Shown: positions 21,891 through 30,168 of the stretch, piece by piece
Numbering within the stretch: the stretch's first letter is position 1
Layout: the number at the start of each line of letters is the position of its first letter
IMG/VR virus record: IMGVR_UViG_3300042453_002843
Span: 1-57,070 of that record
Direction: 5' to 3' (one strand)
DNA: 57,070 bases
DNA from: a virus
The notes under the pieces: generated by a model
What the model was told of the DNA's origin: nothing
The model's input: only the letters and a program-made list of their open reading frames with translations
Databases searched by the model: none
Translations under genes and position numbers: made by a program

Positions 21891-24599
21891 ATGAAATTTA
21901 AAGATTTTTTAGCTGAAAAAGCACAGAAAAAGTGCGTTTTTGCATTCGGAAGAATGAATCCTCCAACCACAGGTCATGCAAAACTTGTGGAAAAAGTCAA
22001 AGCAATCGCAAAAGAGAACGATGCCGATCATCTAATCGTTCTATCACACTCTCACGACTCAAAAAAGAACCCTCTTAGTGCAAAAGAAAAGCTAAAGTAC
22101 GTTAAAGCTTTCTTTCCTGGTGTCAATTTTTCCGTATCTTCTTCTGAACAACCAAACTTTTTAGCACAAGCAGCATCTTTGTATAAAAAAGGTGTGACTG
22201 AACTTCATATGGTCGGTGGATCAGATAGAACCTCAGAATATGAACGTTTATTGAATCGTTACAATAACGTAAAAGGTCCTCATGGTCTTTTCAATTTCAC
22301 GAAAATTCAAGTACATTCTGCTGGCGAAAGAGATCCTGATGCTGAAGGAGTTGAGGGTATGTCAGCATCTAAAATGAGAGAAGCAGCAAGCAAAAGTGAT
22401 TTTGCTAAATTCAAACAAGGTGTTCCATCTAATGTTTCAGATAAAATTGCAAGGGAAATGATGATGGATGTTAGAAAAGGTATGGGTATTAAAGAAAACT
22501 TTGAAAATATGATTCAAGTCATTTTGTCTGAAGGTGTTCATGACAAAGGTATTTTCAAAGCAATGTTTCTAGCTGGTGGTCCAGGTTCGGGTAAAGATTA
22601 TGTTCTTGATAACACACTAGCTGGGCATGGGCTAACCGAGATTAACTCCGATAAAGCACTTGAATTCTTGATGGACAAAAAGAATCTTGATAAGAAAATG
22701 CCAGAATCGGAAAAAGAATTAAGAAACGTTGTTCGTGGTCGTGCCAAAGATATTACTGAATTACGCCAAAAATTAGCTCTTCTTGGTAGAAACGGGCTTA
22801 TTATCAATGGAACAGGTGATGATCCTAAGAAAATAGCTAGAATTAAGAAAGAACTTGAAGAATTAGGATATGAAACAGGTATGGTCATGGTCAATACTGC
22901 TGATGAAGTATCGAAGCAGAGAAATATTGAACGTGGTCAGAGAGGTGGTAGAACTGTTCCAGAAGAAATTCGTAAAGAAAAATGGGATGCTGTTCAATCT
23001 GCAAGACCTGAGTTAGCAAAGATATTTGGTGACAAATATCGTGAGTTTGATAATTCAGAAGATTTGCGTACAGCATCACCTGAAATTGTAAAAGCAAAAA
23101 AAGAAGAAATGCTTGACATTTTTAAAGGCGTTCAAGAATTTGTCAAAAAACCTGCTGAACATCCAAAAGCAAAAGAATGGATTGCTGGTGAATTGAGTAA
23201 GAAAGACACTTTAGGTGTTCCCAGAAAAGGCACAGAGATGGTTGCTCCTCACGGAGATACTGCTGCTGATGAGGCTAGAAAACTAGGTCTCCAATATTAC
23301 GGCTATGGGCGCTACGGTAAGAACGGAAAAGTTACTCATCATTCTGTCCACGGTAAATTGGTACAAGATCCAACCCATGTTCAACAACAGAAAATGGAAA
23401 AGAAGGCAGCAAGTATACCTGTAAGTGCTTCTTCACAACCATTGAAGATGAAAGAGTCTTTGGATAATGAATTCGAACAATTATTTGAAGCTATAACTGT
23501 TAGTGTTACTGCTGATACGCCAGAAGAATTGAAACAAGCTTTTGGTATGCTTACAGGTAACGGTGAGAAAGAAGTAGAAGAAGAAACAAATGAATTTTCA
23601 GATACGAGAGCATTTGATGCATTAACTCTAGGCAAAAAAGTTCCAGTTTTCGAAGATTTGAGAAATTGGTTCAATCCAAAACATCCTGAAGGTGGTTGGA
23701 AAAGAATCAATAGCAAAGGTGAAGCGATTGGTCCTTGCGCTAGAGAACCTGGCGAAGCTAAACCAAAGTGTATGTCAAATGAAAAAAGAGCAAAACTAAG
23801 TAAAAAAGAACGTGCTTCTGCTGTTTCTGCAAAACGTAGGCATGATCCTAATCCAGAAAGAAAAGGAGAACCTATTAATGTCTCCAATTATGGAAAAGGA
23901 AAAATCAGCGAAGAGTATACAGGAATTAAAAAAATAAAATACAACGGTTCTGTATATGTCGCTTTAAATGGTCGCCCAAGAATCTATATACTCAGGAATG
24001 CTGCTGCGAAAGATGCACATCGAAACAACGGTGAAGTGGTCAAAGCAGAAAAAGGTTACATGGTTAAATTAAAGGAGAGCTTAAATGTTCAATTTTCTGA
24101 AGAATTTGTTTCGCCCAAAGAATACGACGGAACCACATCCATTGGATGGAGCAATAAGAGCGGCACAGGACAAAATATTGATTCTACCCACACCATCGAC
24201 CAAAGTCGAAGAGAAGAAGGAAGAATTACCATCACCGAGCATTGCGGTTGCCCCGAAAGTCACGGAACCAGTGAAGAAGGAAGAACCGAAGAAAGTAGTG
24301 AAGACAGAGGCACCGAAACAGGTAAAAAGACCAAAATCACCCTCACAAAGATCAAAGAAAACTTCAAACAGAAAATCAACGAAATCGACAAAGGCATAGA
24401 GCCTGGGCTTTCGATGGCTGGTGCTGGAGAAAGTCTAGGTCGCGATATGGGTGAGAAGATTAATAAAAAAGGTAAAGTAACACCTATCAAAGAATTAACT
24501 GGTGATGAAACAGGTGCAAGCATAGGTGATCAAAAAGCAGATGAGTTACAAAAGAAAGGTATCAGTCTTTCAACATTTAAAAAGAGAAATTACCTATGA
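21891..24599 (+). CDS. Capsid-targeted fusion: nucleotidyltransferase, P-loop kinase, small modules
   Basis: The 902-residue product starts MKFKDFLAEKA, a capsid-targeting-like peptide. Residues 15-190 are a HIGH-superfamily nucleotidyltransferase (FGRMNPPTTGHAKL, and MSASKMREAA as the ISSTxxR motif). Residues 222-415 are a P-loop kinase resembling zeta toxin or polynucleotide kinases (Walker A GGPGSGKD at 229-236). Residues 590-665 are a conserved-looking basic module (GGWKRINSKG, GPCAREPGE, KPKCMS). The order nucleotidyltransferase then kinase recalls NadR, so an NAD-related role is possible. From residue 732 the frame overlaps a second, better-looking ORF (24085-24399), so the C-terminal region may be a fusion or shadow. 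Confidence 0.78.
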   Translation: MKFKDFLAEKAQKKCVFAFGRMNPPTTGHAKLVEKVKAIAKENDADHLIVLSHSHDSKKNPLSAKEKLKYVKAFFPGVNFSVSSSEQPNFLAQAASLYKKGVTELHMVGGSDRTSEYERLLNRYNNVKGPHGLFNFTKIQVHSAGERDPDAEGVEGMSASKMREAASKSDFAKFKQGVPSNVSDKIAREMMMDVRKGMGIKENFENMIQVILSEGVHDKGIFKAMFLAGGPGSGKDYVLDNTLAGHGLTEINSDKALEFLMDKKNLDKKMPESEKELRNVVRGRAKDITELRQKLALLGRNGLIINGTGDDPKKIARIKKELEELGYETGMVMVNTADEVSKQRNIERGQRGGRTVPEEIRKEKWDAVQSARPELAKIFGDKYREFDNSEDLRTASPEIVKAKKEEMLDIFKGVQEFVKKPAEHPKAKEWIAGELSKKDTLGVPRKGTEMVAPHGDTAADEARKLGLQYYGYGRYGKNGKVTHHSVHGKLVQDPTHVQQQKMEKKAASIPVSASSQPLKMKESLDNEFEQLFEAITVSVTADTPEELKQAFGMLTGNGEKEVEEETNEFSDTRAFDALTLGKKVPVFEDLRNWFNPKHPEGGWKRINSKGEAIGPCAREPGEAKPKCMSNEKRAKLSKKERASAVSAKRRHDPNPERKGEPINVSNYGKGKISEEYTGIKKIKYNGSVYVALNGRPRIYILRNAAAKDAHRNNGEVVKAEKGYMVKLKESLNVQFSEEFVSPKEYDGTTSIGWSNKSGTGQNIDSTHTIDQSRREEGRITITEHCGCPESHGTSEEGRTEESSEDRGTETGKKTKITLTKIKENFKQKINEIDKGIEPGLSMAGAGESLGRDMGEKINKKGKVTPIKELTGDETGASIGDQKADELQKKGISLSTFKKRNYL
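24085..24399 (+). CDS. Nested ORF in +1 frame with strong ribosome-binding site
   Basis: A 104-residue ORF lies wholly inside the 3' part of the 21891 gene in another frame. Its ATG is preceded by AAAGGAG at ideal spacing. The product starts MFNFLKNLFRPKN and continues into a lysine-, proline- and glutamate-rich tail (PSTKVEEKKEEL, VKKEEPKKVVKTEAPKQVK), a composition typical of disordered virion or DNA-binding proteins. The overlapping frame in the same interval is rich in Thr, Gly and Glu without obvious structure. I think this small gene is real and that the long frame crosses it. Confidence 0.6.
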   Translation: MFNFLKNLFRPKNTTEPHPLDGAIRAAQDKILILPTPSTKVEEKKEELPSPSIAVAPKVTEPVKKEEPKKVVKTEAPKQVKRPKSPSQRSKKTSNRKSTKSTKA

Positions 24600-24961
24600 A
24601 ACGCTATAAAGATTTTATCGCAGAGAGATGCTGGCCTGGGCATAAACCAGTACCGGGTAAAAAGCCATACTCTCCAGGTTCTTGTGTGAAAGAAGAAGTC
24701 AACGAAGATTGGCAAAAAGTAAACAAGGCTGATAGAACTGATGGTCTTTCACAAAAGGCTGTAAATGCATATCGTCGTGAGAATCCAGGTTCTAAGTTAA
24801 AAACTGCTGTCACTGAAAAGAATCCTACTGGTAAACGTGCAGCCCGCCGTAAATCTTTTTGCTCCAGAATGGGTGGAATGAAAAAACGCTTGACAAATCC
24901 AGAAAATGCAAGAGATCCAGATAGCCCAATCAACAAGGCACTACGCCGTTGGAATTGCTGA
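24596..24961 (+). CDS. Basic late protein with capsid-targeting-like N-terminus
   Basis: The 121-residue product begins MKRYKDFIAERCW, closely matching the T4 internal-protein peptide including FIAE. The body is very basic and cysteine-containing: GLSQKAVNAYRRENPGSKL, TAVTEKNPTGKRAARRKSFCSRMGG and INKALRRWNC. This module recurs in many phage head-associated proteins, as far as I recall, and could bind DNA. The start overlaps the stop of the 21891 gene by ATGA. Length and charge resemble T4 internal proteins IPI-III. Confidence 0.8.
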   Translation: MKRYKDFIAERCWPGHKPVPGKKPYSPGSCVKEEVNEDWQKVNKADRTDGLSQKAVNAYRRENPGSKLKTAVTEKNPTGKRAARRKSFCSRMGGMKKRLTNPENARDPDSPINKALRRWNC

Positions 24962-24964
24962 TAA

Positions 24965-26281
24965 ATGGCACAGTTTAGGTCCGATAAAAATATAATAGAC
25001 TCGGGGCAAGTATTCACTCGTTATGAGGTGAATATGTTGTCTGATAATCTAACACCATCTGGTTCTATGGTGGATGCATTCGGGCGTTTACGTTTTTCAC
25101 AACCATTTACACTCTTTGATAGTTCACATAGATTTTCTGATAATGGTTTGTGGGTATCAGCAAACACCGCAGGTAACAGTTCGGTTACTTTTGTAGAGAA
25201 TCAAAGTACAATTGATTTGAATATTGGTACAACTGCAAATGCTGAGGTGATTCGAGAAACAACAAAGGTGTTTTCATATCAGCCAGGTAAATCTCTGTTA
25301 ATTTTGAATTCTGTTGCGATGAATGCACCAAAAGCAAATCTTCGTCAGAGAATTGGTTATTATAATCAAAGCAATGGTATATACTTAGAGAATGATGGCA
25401 CAACAAATTATCTTGTATTGAGATCGAATACTTCCAGCACAGTCACGGAAACAAGAGTTGCACAATCTAATTGGAATATTGATAAGTTTGATGGTACTGG
25501 TTATTCAACACAAATCGGTGGTCCCGAACACGTTAATGGATTGGATGTAAGTAAAACAAATATTTTTTGGATGGACATTGAATGGTTAGGTGTTGGTGAT
25601 GTTCGTTGTGGTTTTGTTGTGGATGGAAAAATGATACCAGTGCATATATTCCACAATGATAATAGAAATACTGTGCCTTATATGACAACGGCATCATTAC
25701 CTTTAAGAATCGAAATAAAAAATACAGGTATAACCACAAGTAATTCAACACTGAGTCAGATTTGTTCCTCTATAATGTCTGAAGGAGGATATGAATTGTT
25801 TGGCTCACAACAAGCAGTTCAAGTACCAATTACATCACCAGTAGATTTGCCCACAGCAGGAACATATTATCCTGTTATTTCAATAAGATTAAAAACAACA
25901 CCTAATCGTTTGGATGCGATTGTTATTTTAACAGCATTATCAATTTTGGGAATTTCAAATGCATATTACAATTGGCAAGTAAGAGCAGGTGCAAATACAT
26001 CTGGTGGTGGAACATGGGTGAGTGCTGGAGATAATTCTGCGGTAGAATATAAGATAGATGGTGGATCGGTTACTGGTGGTAGAGTTTTAGCTTCAGGTTT
26101 TACTGCATCAACTAATCAAGCATCAGCACCAATTGATATTCTAAAAGAAGCATTATTCAAATTTCAGTTAGAAAGAAACGGTTTGACAAACACTCCATAT
26201 GAATTAACCTTAGTCGCAGCCGCAAGTTCCAATGGTGCAGACATATATGGTTCTATGGACTGGGAAGAAGTTACTAGATAA
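24965..26281 (+). CDS. Virion structural protein, probable fibre or baseplate appendage
   Basis: The 438-residue protein has N-terminal SGSMVDAFGRLRFSQPFTLFD, a segment that I recall from structural proteins of T4-like aquatic phages. The remainder is Ser/Thr/Asn-rich and beta-like, with a jelly-roll-type region (RIGYYNQSNGIYLEND) and a C-terminal SNGADIYGSMDWEEV. No signal peptide or enzymatic motif is visible. It follows the 24596 gene by three bases in the late block. Which part of the particle it belongs to cannot be told. Confidence 0.7.
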   Translation: MAQFRSDKNIIDSGQVFTRYEVNMLSDNLTPSGSMVDAFGRLRFSQPFTLFDSSHRFSDNGLWVSANTAGNSSVTFVENQSTIDLNIGTTANAEVIRETTKVFSYQPGKSLLILNSVAMNAPKANLRQRIGYYNQSNGIYLENDGTTNYLVLRSNTSSTVTETRVAQSNWNIDKFDGTGYSTQIGGPEHVNGLDVSKTNIFWMDIEWLGVGDVRCGFVVDGKMIPVHIFHNDNRNTVPYMTTASLPLRIEIKNTGITTSNSTLSQICSSIMSEGGYELFGSQQAVQVPITSPVDLPTAGTYYPVISIRLKTTPNRLDAIVILTALSILGISNAYYNWQVRAGANTSGGGTWVSAGDNSAVEYKIDGGSVTGGRVLASGFTASTNQASAPIDILKEALFKFQLERNGLTNTPYELTLVAAASSNGADIYGSMDWEEVTR

Positions 26282-26301
26282 AAACTTAAAAAGGGGCAAC
26301 C

Positions 26302-27708
26302 ATGTATAACGATAAGATTCTAAAATCAGTAGCAGAGGCAGTAAAACAAGTCATGGAAGCAGAACTTTCATCAAAACAGAAAGCTATTGCTAAGATGAGT
26401 GAACCAAAACACAAGATTGATGCTGGCGATCTTTCTAAACTTCGTGCAGGTCATAAGCCAGTTAAGGAAGCAGTTGTCAAAGGTAAAGGCTATGACAATC
26501 CAGAAAATGAACGTAAGGCTCCTGAAGGTAAAGTTCCAATGACAAGTTTGATGCCTGGTCATGATGAACGTGCTGCTAAATTCCTAGCTCGTCAAGCTAA
26601 AGGTACTTTAGTTAAAGGTAAAGCAGGGAGCGCACCACAAAAAGAACCTGGAATGAAGAAAGAAGAAGTTGAGCAGGTTGATGAAGCACAAAGTCATCAA
26701 GCTAAAACTACAATGAAGCACATCAAGAATCCTACTAAAGGTGAGATGGAAGCCTCTAAGCACATGAAGTCAGGGACCGGTGGTTATCGTGATCGTATCG
26801 CAATGCTTAAATCGGCTGAAGCTCGCGGTGGTTTGAAAAAAGAAGAAGTTGAAATTGCCGAGAGTGATGATTTAGGTCCAGTAAAGAAAAAACAAAAAAC
26901 AGTTATGCTTGTTCATAAGACATCTGGAAGAGAAAAAGTTATCGTTGATACTCCAGAAAATAGAAAAAGACATGCAGAGATGGGTTTTCATCCAATCAAA
27001 GAAGAAGCTTCACAAGATGAGTTCAATGCTGAAATCAAGAAAGCACAAGATAAATCTCAGGGTAAAGCAAAAGCTGAAGTTGCAAAGCCCGCAGTTCAGG
27101 CTGTAAAACAAGAATCGGTTGAACAAACATTTACTATTGAAGATATCGAAAACTTCATGCAAACTGAAGAGTATCAACAATTAGATGAATTATCTAAAAA
27201 CCTTTTAAGTCGTTATAAAAAGGCTGCTGCAAAGGATCAGTATGATGCCTTTGACAAAGATAATAAGTTAGGTATAGAACATCAAAAAGTAAAACGTTTA
27301 ATGGCAAATACTAATAAGGGTGCTCCAGGAATGAGAGGTGCTAATCCTATTTCCAAAACAAACGCACCTGCCGTACACAAGGCTCTCTCAAAAGCTTCCG
27401 ATGAAATCCAGAAAATGAGAGATCCTCATCAAGCTAGATTTGCCAAAAGAAGGTCAGGTATGGAATTAGCTACTAAAAAAATGGGTATTGGTGCTGGTTC
27501 CAGAGGTGTCGTAAGAGGCACCGGTAAATTAAATAAAGAAGAAGTCGAACAAATTGATGAGCGCACATTATCTTCAGGTGAAATGGAAAAGCGCGAGAAA
27601 TATGTCAAGTCTATGAAAAAGGGGCTTGAAGGATTCAAACAGCGTTATGGTGAAAGAGCAAAAGAAGTTATGTACGCTACTGCTACCAAAATGGCTAAGA
27701 AGGACTAA
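26302..27708 (+). CDS. Modular head-associated protein with EEVEQ-x-DE linkers
   Basis: This 468-residue, highly charged protein is built of short basic modules joined by near-identical acidic linkers: EEVEQVDE (121-128), EEVEIAE (181-187) and EEVEQIDE (413-420). Each linker offers a hydrophobic-x-E site as used by the T4 gp21-type head protease. Recognisable modules include LSSKQKAIAKMSEPKHKID (22-40), LDELSKNLLSRYKKAAAKD (294-312) and the C-terminal FKQRYGERAKEVMYATATKMAK. The layout suggests a polyprotein that is cut into peptides inside the prohead (inference). It starts behind AAAAAGGGG. Confidence 0.75.
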   Translation: MYNDKILKSVAEAVKQVMEAELSSKQKAIAKMSEPKHKIDAGDLSKLRAGHKPVKEAVVKGKGYDNPENERKAPEGKVPMTSLMPGHDERAAKFLARQAKGTLVKGKAGSAPQKEPGMKKEEVEQVDEAQSHQAKTTMKHIKNPTKGEMEASKHMKSGTGGYRDRIAMLKSAEARGGLKKEEVEIAESDDLGPVKKKQKTVMLVHKTSGREKVIVDTPENRKRHAEMGFHPIKEEASQDEFNAEIKKAQDKSQGKAKAEVAKPAVQAVKQESVEQTFTIEDIENFMQTEEYQQLDELSKNLLSRYKKAAAKDQYDAFDKDNKLGIEHQKVKRLMANTNKGAPGMRGANPISKTNAPAVHKALSKASDEIQKMRDPHQARFAKRRSGMELATKKMGIGAGSRGVVRGTGKLNKEEVEQIDERTLSSGEMEKREKYVKSMKKGLEGFKQRYGERAKEVMYATATKMAKKD

Positions 27709-28676
27709 GTATGAAAAAATTTTCGAAAGTTGCAGATTCGGTGAGAGGCATCACCGAATCCAAGGATGAAGATAGAGGCGAGTACGACTACGAAGGTGAT
27801 ATGGCTATGTCCGATCTTCGTAGTATCATGCATAATGCTCAACGTCTTCATGATATGCTAGAGCCAAACACTAATTTGCCTGAATGGTGCCAGTCTAAGA
27901 TTACTTTAGCTGAAGATTATATTTCTACAGTTGCAAACTATATGACTGCTGAAATGAACGAAGAATACATTAAAGAGTCGGGTGGTGAAGTTGTATTCAA
28001 AAAAGGTGAAAATCATATTGAAAAATATGGTGAAGATGCATTTGCGTTATATAAAAATGGCAAAAAACAAAAATATTACACTTCTATTGAAGCAGCAAAA
28101 TCTGCGATGAATGAAGAAGTTGAATATCTCGAAGAAAAAAATGCACCAACAAATCCTGCATTGTGGTCCCGCGCAAAAGCACTAGCTAAATCTAAATTTG
28201 ATGTGTATCCTTCTGCTTACGCAAATGGTTGGGCTGCTAAGTGGTACAAATCAAAAGGTGGTGGCTGGAAGTCTGTAAGTGAAGAAGTTGAACAACTCGA
28301 TGAGATGCCTGGTGCAAATATGGATACTCGCGCAGTTCATTCCCATTTGAAGAAAAAAGGATGGAAGTTGTCGAGATCATCAGGCAGCCATGATGTATAC
28401 ACACATTCTGAAGCTGAACATCATATTTCCGTTCCTCGTCACAAACAATTAAAAGCTCCTTTAGTGAAAGGCATTTTGAAGCAAGCTGAGATTAAAGAGA
28501 GTGAAATTATTGTGACACCCAGAAAGAATATTAAAGCACCGGCTGCACCAGGAACTTATGCTCATGATCTTGCAAGCGGCAAATATGCAAAATATGGTTT
28601 CACTAAATCTGGCAAAGAAACTGCTGCTGCAAAGCGTGAAAGAATGAAAAAAGAAGAAGTTGAACAACTTGATGAA
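26662..28676 (+). repeat. Dispersed coding repeat: KKEEVEQ-x-DE linker
   Basis: The linker recurs at six sites across two adjacent genes: residues 121-128, 181-187 and 413-420 of the 26302 protein and 135-142, 191-198 and 315-322 of the 27711 protein. The coding DNA also repeats (aagaagaagttgaacaa followed by gatga). All copies separate small domains, so they behave as interdomain linkers and may guide module shuffling by recombination. Confidence 0.8.
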
Positions 28677-29159
28677 ATCAGTCAAGAAACAAAAAAATCT
28701 TATGTTCAAAAGGCTAAAGCAGAAGTTAAAGAATTAAAGCCTCATGTAAAAGGTGAATATGGAAGTTTTGCTAAAAATATTATTGCTCGTAGACAAAAAG
28801 GTATCAAAATGGCTACCGAACAAGCTACAGCATCCGGTGCACATGAGGGTCGTTTCATATCTGGTCAGCCAAAAGTTCCTTTTAAGAATCCCACAATAGT
28901 TTCTTCAGAAAATAAAAAAGATCCTATGCAGAGGGTTAAAGAACTAGCTAAAGCCGCAGCGAAAAGACAAGCTGGAATCAAAGAAAATATGGAGCCAGAA
29001 GACGCTGAAGATAAAGTGAACACTGCTGCTAAAAGAAGCCTTTCAAAGACGGCAGGTATGGTAAAAGATTTAGCTAAAAAAGGTAAAGATAATAAAAAAG
29101 AAAAGCCAGAAACTTTTCAATCTGAACCTGAACTCTCTTCACAAATCGTAAAAGTATAA
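27711..29159 (+). CDS. Modular head-associated protein containing a HicA-like domain
   Basis: The 482-residue protein is a second linker-repeat protein. Modules in order: a helical YEGDMAMSDLRSIM to ISTVANYMTAEM segment (27-82); KNAPTNPALWSRAKALAKSK to NGWAAKWYKSKGGGW (143-186); a HicA-like domain (about 205-262) with LKKKGWKLSRSSGSH, then ISVPRHKQLKAPLVKGILKQAEI; a linker (315-322); and a lysine-rich tail. HicA toxins are small dsRBD-fold mRNA nucleases with a catalytic His in G-S-H, which is present at 225-227. Flanking LDE and KESE sites could free the domain if cut by the head protease. Confidence 0.78.
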   Translation: MKKFSKVADSVRGITESKDEDRGEYDYEGDMAMSDLRSIMHNAQRLHDMLEPNTNLPEWCQSKITLAEDYISTVANYMTAEMNEEYIKESGGEVVFKKGENHIEKYGEDAFALYKNGKKQKYYTSIEAAKSAMNEEVEYLEEKNAPTNPALWSRAKALAKSKFDVYPSAYANGWAAKWYKSKGGGWKSVSEEVEQLDEMPGANMDTRAVHSHLKKKGWKLSRSSGSHDVYTHSEAEHHISVPRHKQLKAPLVKGILKQAEIKESEIIVTPRKNIKAPAAPGTYAHDLASGKYAKYGFTKSGKETAAAKRERMKKEEVEQLDEISQETKKSYVQKAKAEVKELKPHVKGEYGSFAKNIIARRQKGIKMATEQATASGAHEGRFISGQPKVPFKNPTIVSSENKKDPMQRVKELAKAAAKRQAGIKENMEPEDAEDKVNTAAKRSLSKTAGMVKDLAKKGKDNKKEKPETFQSEPELSSQIVKV

Positions 29160-29162
29160 ACT

Positions 29163-29170
29163 CATAAATA
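29163..29170 (+). promoter_or_regulatory. Late promoter CATAAATA
   Basis: CATAAATA fits the NATAAATA late-promoter pattern and lies 21 bp before the ATG at 29192, in the only non-coding gap of this block. Confidence 0.68.
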
Positions 29171-29191
29171 TAAAAAATAAGGAGATTTTAA

Positions 29192-29782
29192 ATGTCACTT
29201 TGGGCAAAATCAGATTCAGCTAATGCTGCACCAAAATTTACCGGTATTTCTACTGGTATTGCAGCAAGCGCCAATGGTGAGACAGTATTTGGTAATACAC
29301 AAATCGGCGCGTTTCAAACAGGATACAAAGGTACTGTCGGTATCTTCGGTGTTGACGTTACTGAACAGTCCGTCGCACAAACAAGCAATGTCAAACCGCA
29401 ACATGCTGGTTGGGTTGCTGTAATGAAAGGAACAGGTCCTATTGCATCACTCACTGCAAATGCGAATTCTTATTCACCAGATTCGATTACTGGTACAGTT
29501 TATTTGACATTTACTGGTGGTGGTACAGGAACAACAGCAGCCAATGCACAAATCGTTGCAAATGCTACAACAGGGTTAATCACCGGTATTCAAATCAATA
29601 GTGGTGGTAACTACGAACGTTCTCCAGTTGTAGGTACAGTTGCTAACTCTAACGTTGCTATCACGATAACAATGGGTGGTCGTGCAGGTAGAACGCAAGT
29701 CGAAACTCTTGTTGCTATGGGTACTATCGGAACTCAAGGTATTGTTGATGCTTCCGATGATACGATTTTTAAAGATATCTGA
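29192..29782 (+). CDS. Virion structural protein, glycine/threonine-rich
   Basis: The 196-residue product starts MSLWAKSDSANAAPKFTG and is rich in Gly, Thr, Ala and Asn, with a central repeat-like GTVYLTFTGGGTG and QIVANATTGLITGIQINSGGNYE. It contains QHAGWVAVMKGTG, which I recall from abundant structural proteins of T4-like cyanophages. The ribosome-binding site AAGGAG and an immediate late promoter point to strong late expression, so a decoration or tail protein is likely. The exact place in the virion is not known. Confidence 0.75.
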   Translation: MSLWAKSDSANAAPKFTGISTGIAASANGETVFGNTQIGAFQTGYKGTVGIFGVDVTEQSVAQTSNVKPQHAGWVAVMKGTGPIASLTANANSYSPDSITGTVYLTFTGGGTGTTAANAQIVANATTGLITGIQINSGGNYERSPVVGTVANSNVAITITMGGRAGRTQVETLVAMGTIGTQGIVDASDDTIFKDI

Positions 29783-30168
29783 TGGATTTTAAAAACTTTA
29801 TTAAAGAAGATTATGAGCAATCTACCGGTGATGTGCCGGTAGATTCATCTTCATTAGACTCTTCGGTTGTTGAAAAGTTGAATCTGATGTTGAATGTTGT
29901 ATTGGAAGATCCAGTTTACACACCAGAAACTGGAATTACTTTGGTCAGAAAAATACTCATGGTTGAAAATTTAGATTTTCATCCACTATATGATTTAAGC
30001 TCTGAAGGGGAAGAAATAGTCGAAGCTATCGATGGTACAGATAAGTATATTTACATTCTGTATTATCCAACCGATAATGGTTATTACGATTTTTATGCTG
30101 AAGTGACCGATGAAGAAGGTGCAGAGGAAATGCTGAATTCAGGAGTCGAAGGCGAATCTGAGAAATAA
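29782..30168 (+). CDS. Small acidic protein with capsid-targeting-like N-terminus
   Basis: The 128-residue protein begins MDFKNFIKEDYE, another F-x-x-F-I-x-E N-terminus. The remainder is strongly acidic (SLDSSVVEKLN, SSEGEEIVEAIDGTD) with a tyrosine-rich strand segment (YIYILYYPTDNGYYDFYAEV). It follows the structural gene at 29192 with an overlapping start (stop and ATG share bases). I do not recognise the fold. A packaged or assembly-related role is inferred from the N-terminus. Confidence 0.68.
   Translation: MDFKNFIKEDYEQSTGDVPVDSSSLDSSVVEKLNLMLNVVLEDPVYTPETGITLVRKILMVENLDFHPLYDLSSEGEEIVEAIDGTDKYIYILYYPTDNGYYDFYAEVTDEEGAEEMLNSGVEGESEK

Noticed and set aside
22598-25017. Minus-strand ORFs of up to 168 codons opposite the 21891 and 24596 genes.
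   Set aside because: They are antisense to clearly coding modules, rich in Ser, Leu and Phe as expected for complements of Glu/Lys-rich genes, and have no promoters or ribosome-binding sites.
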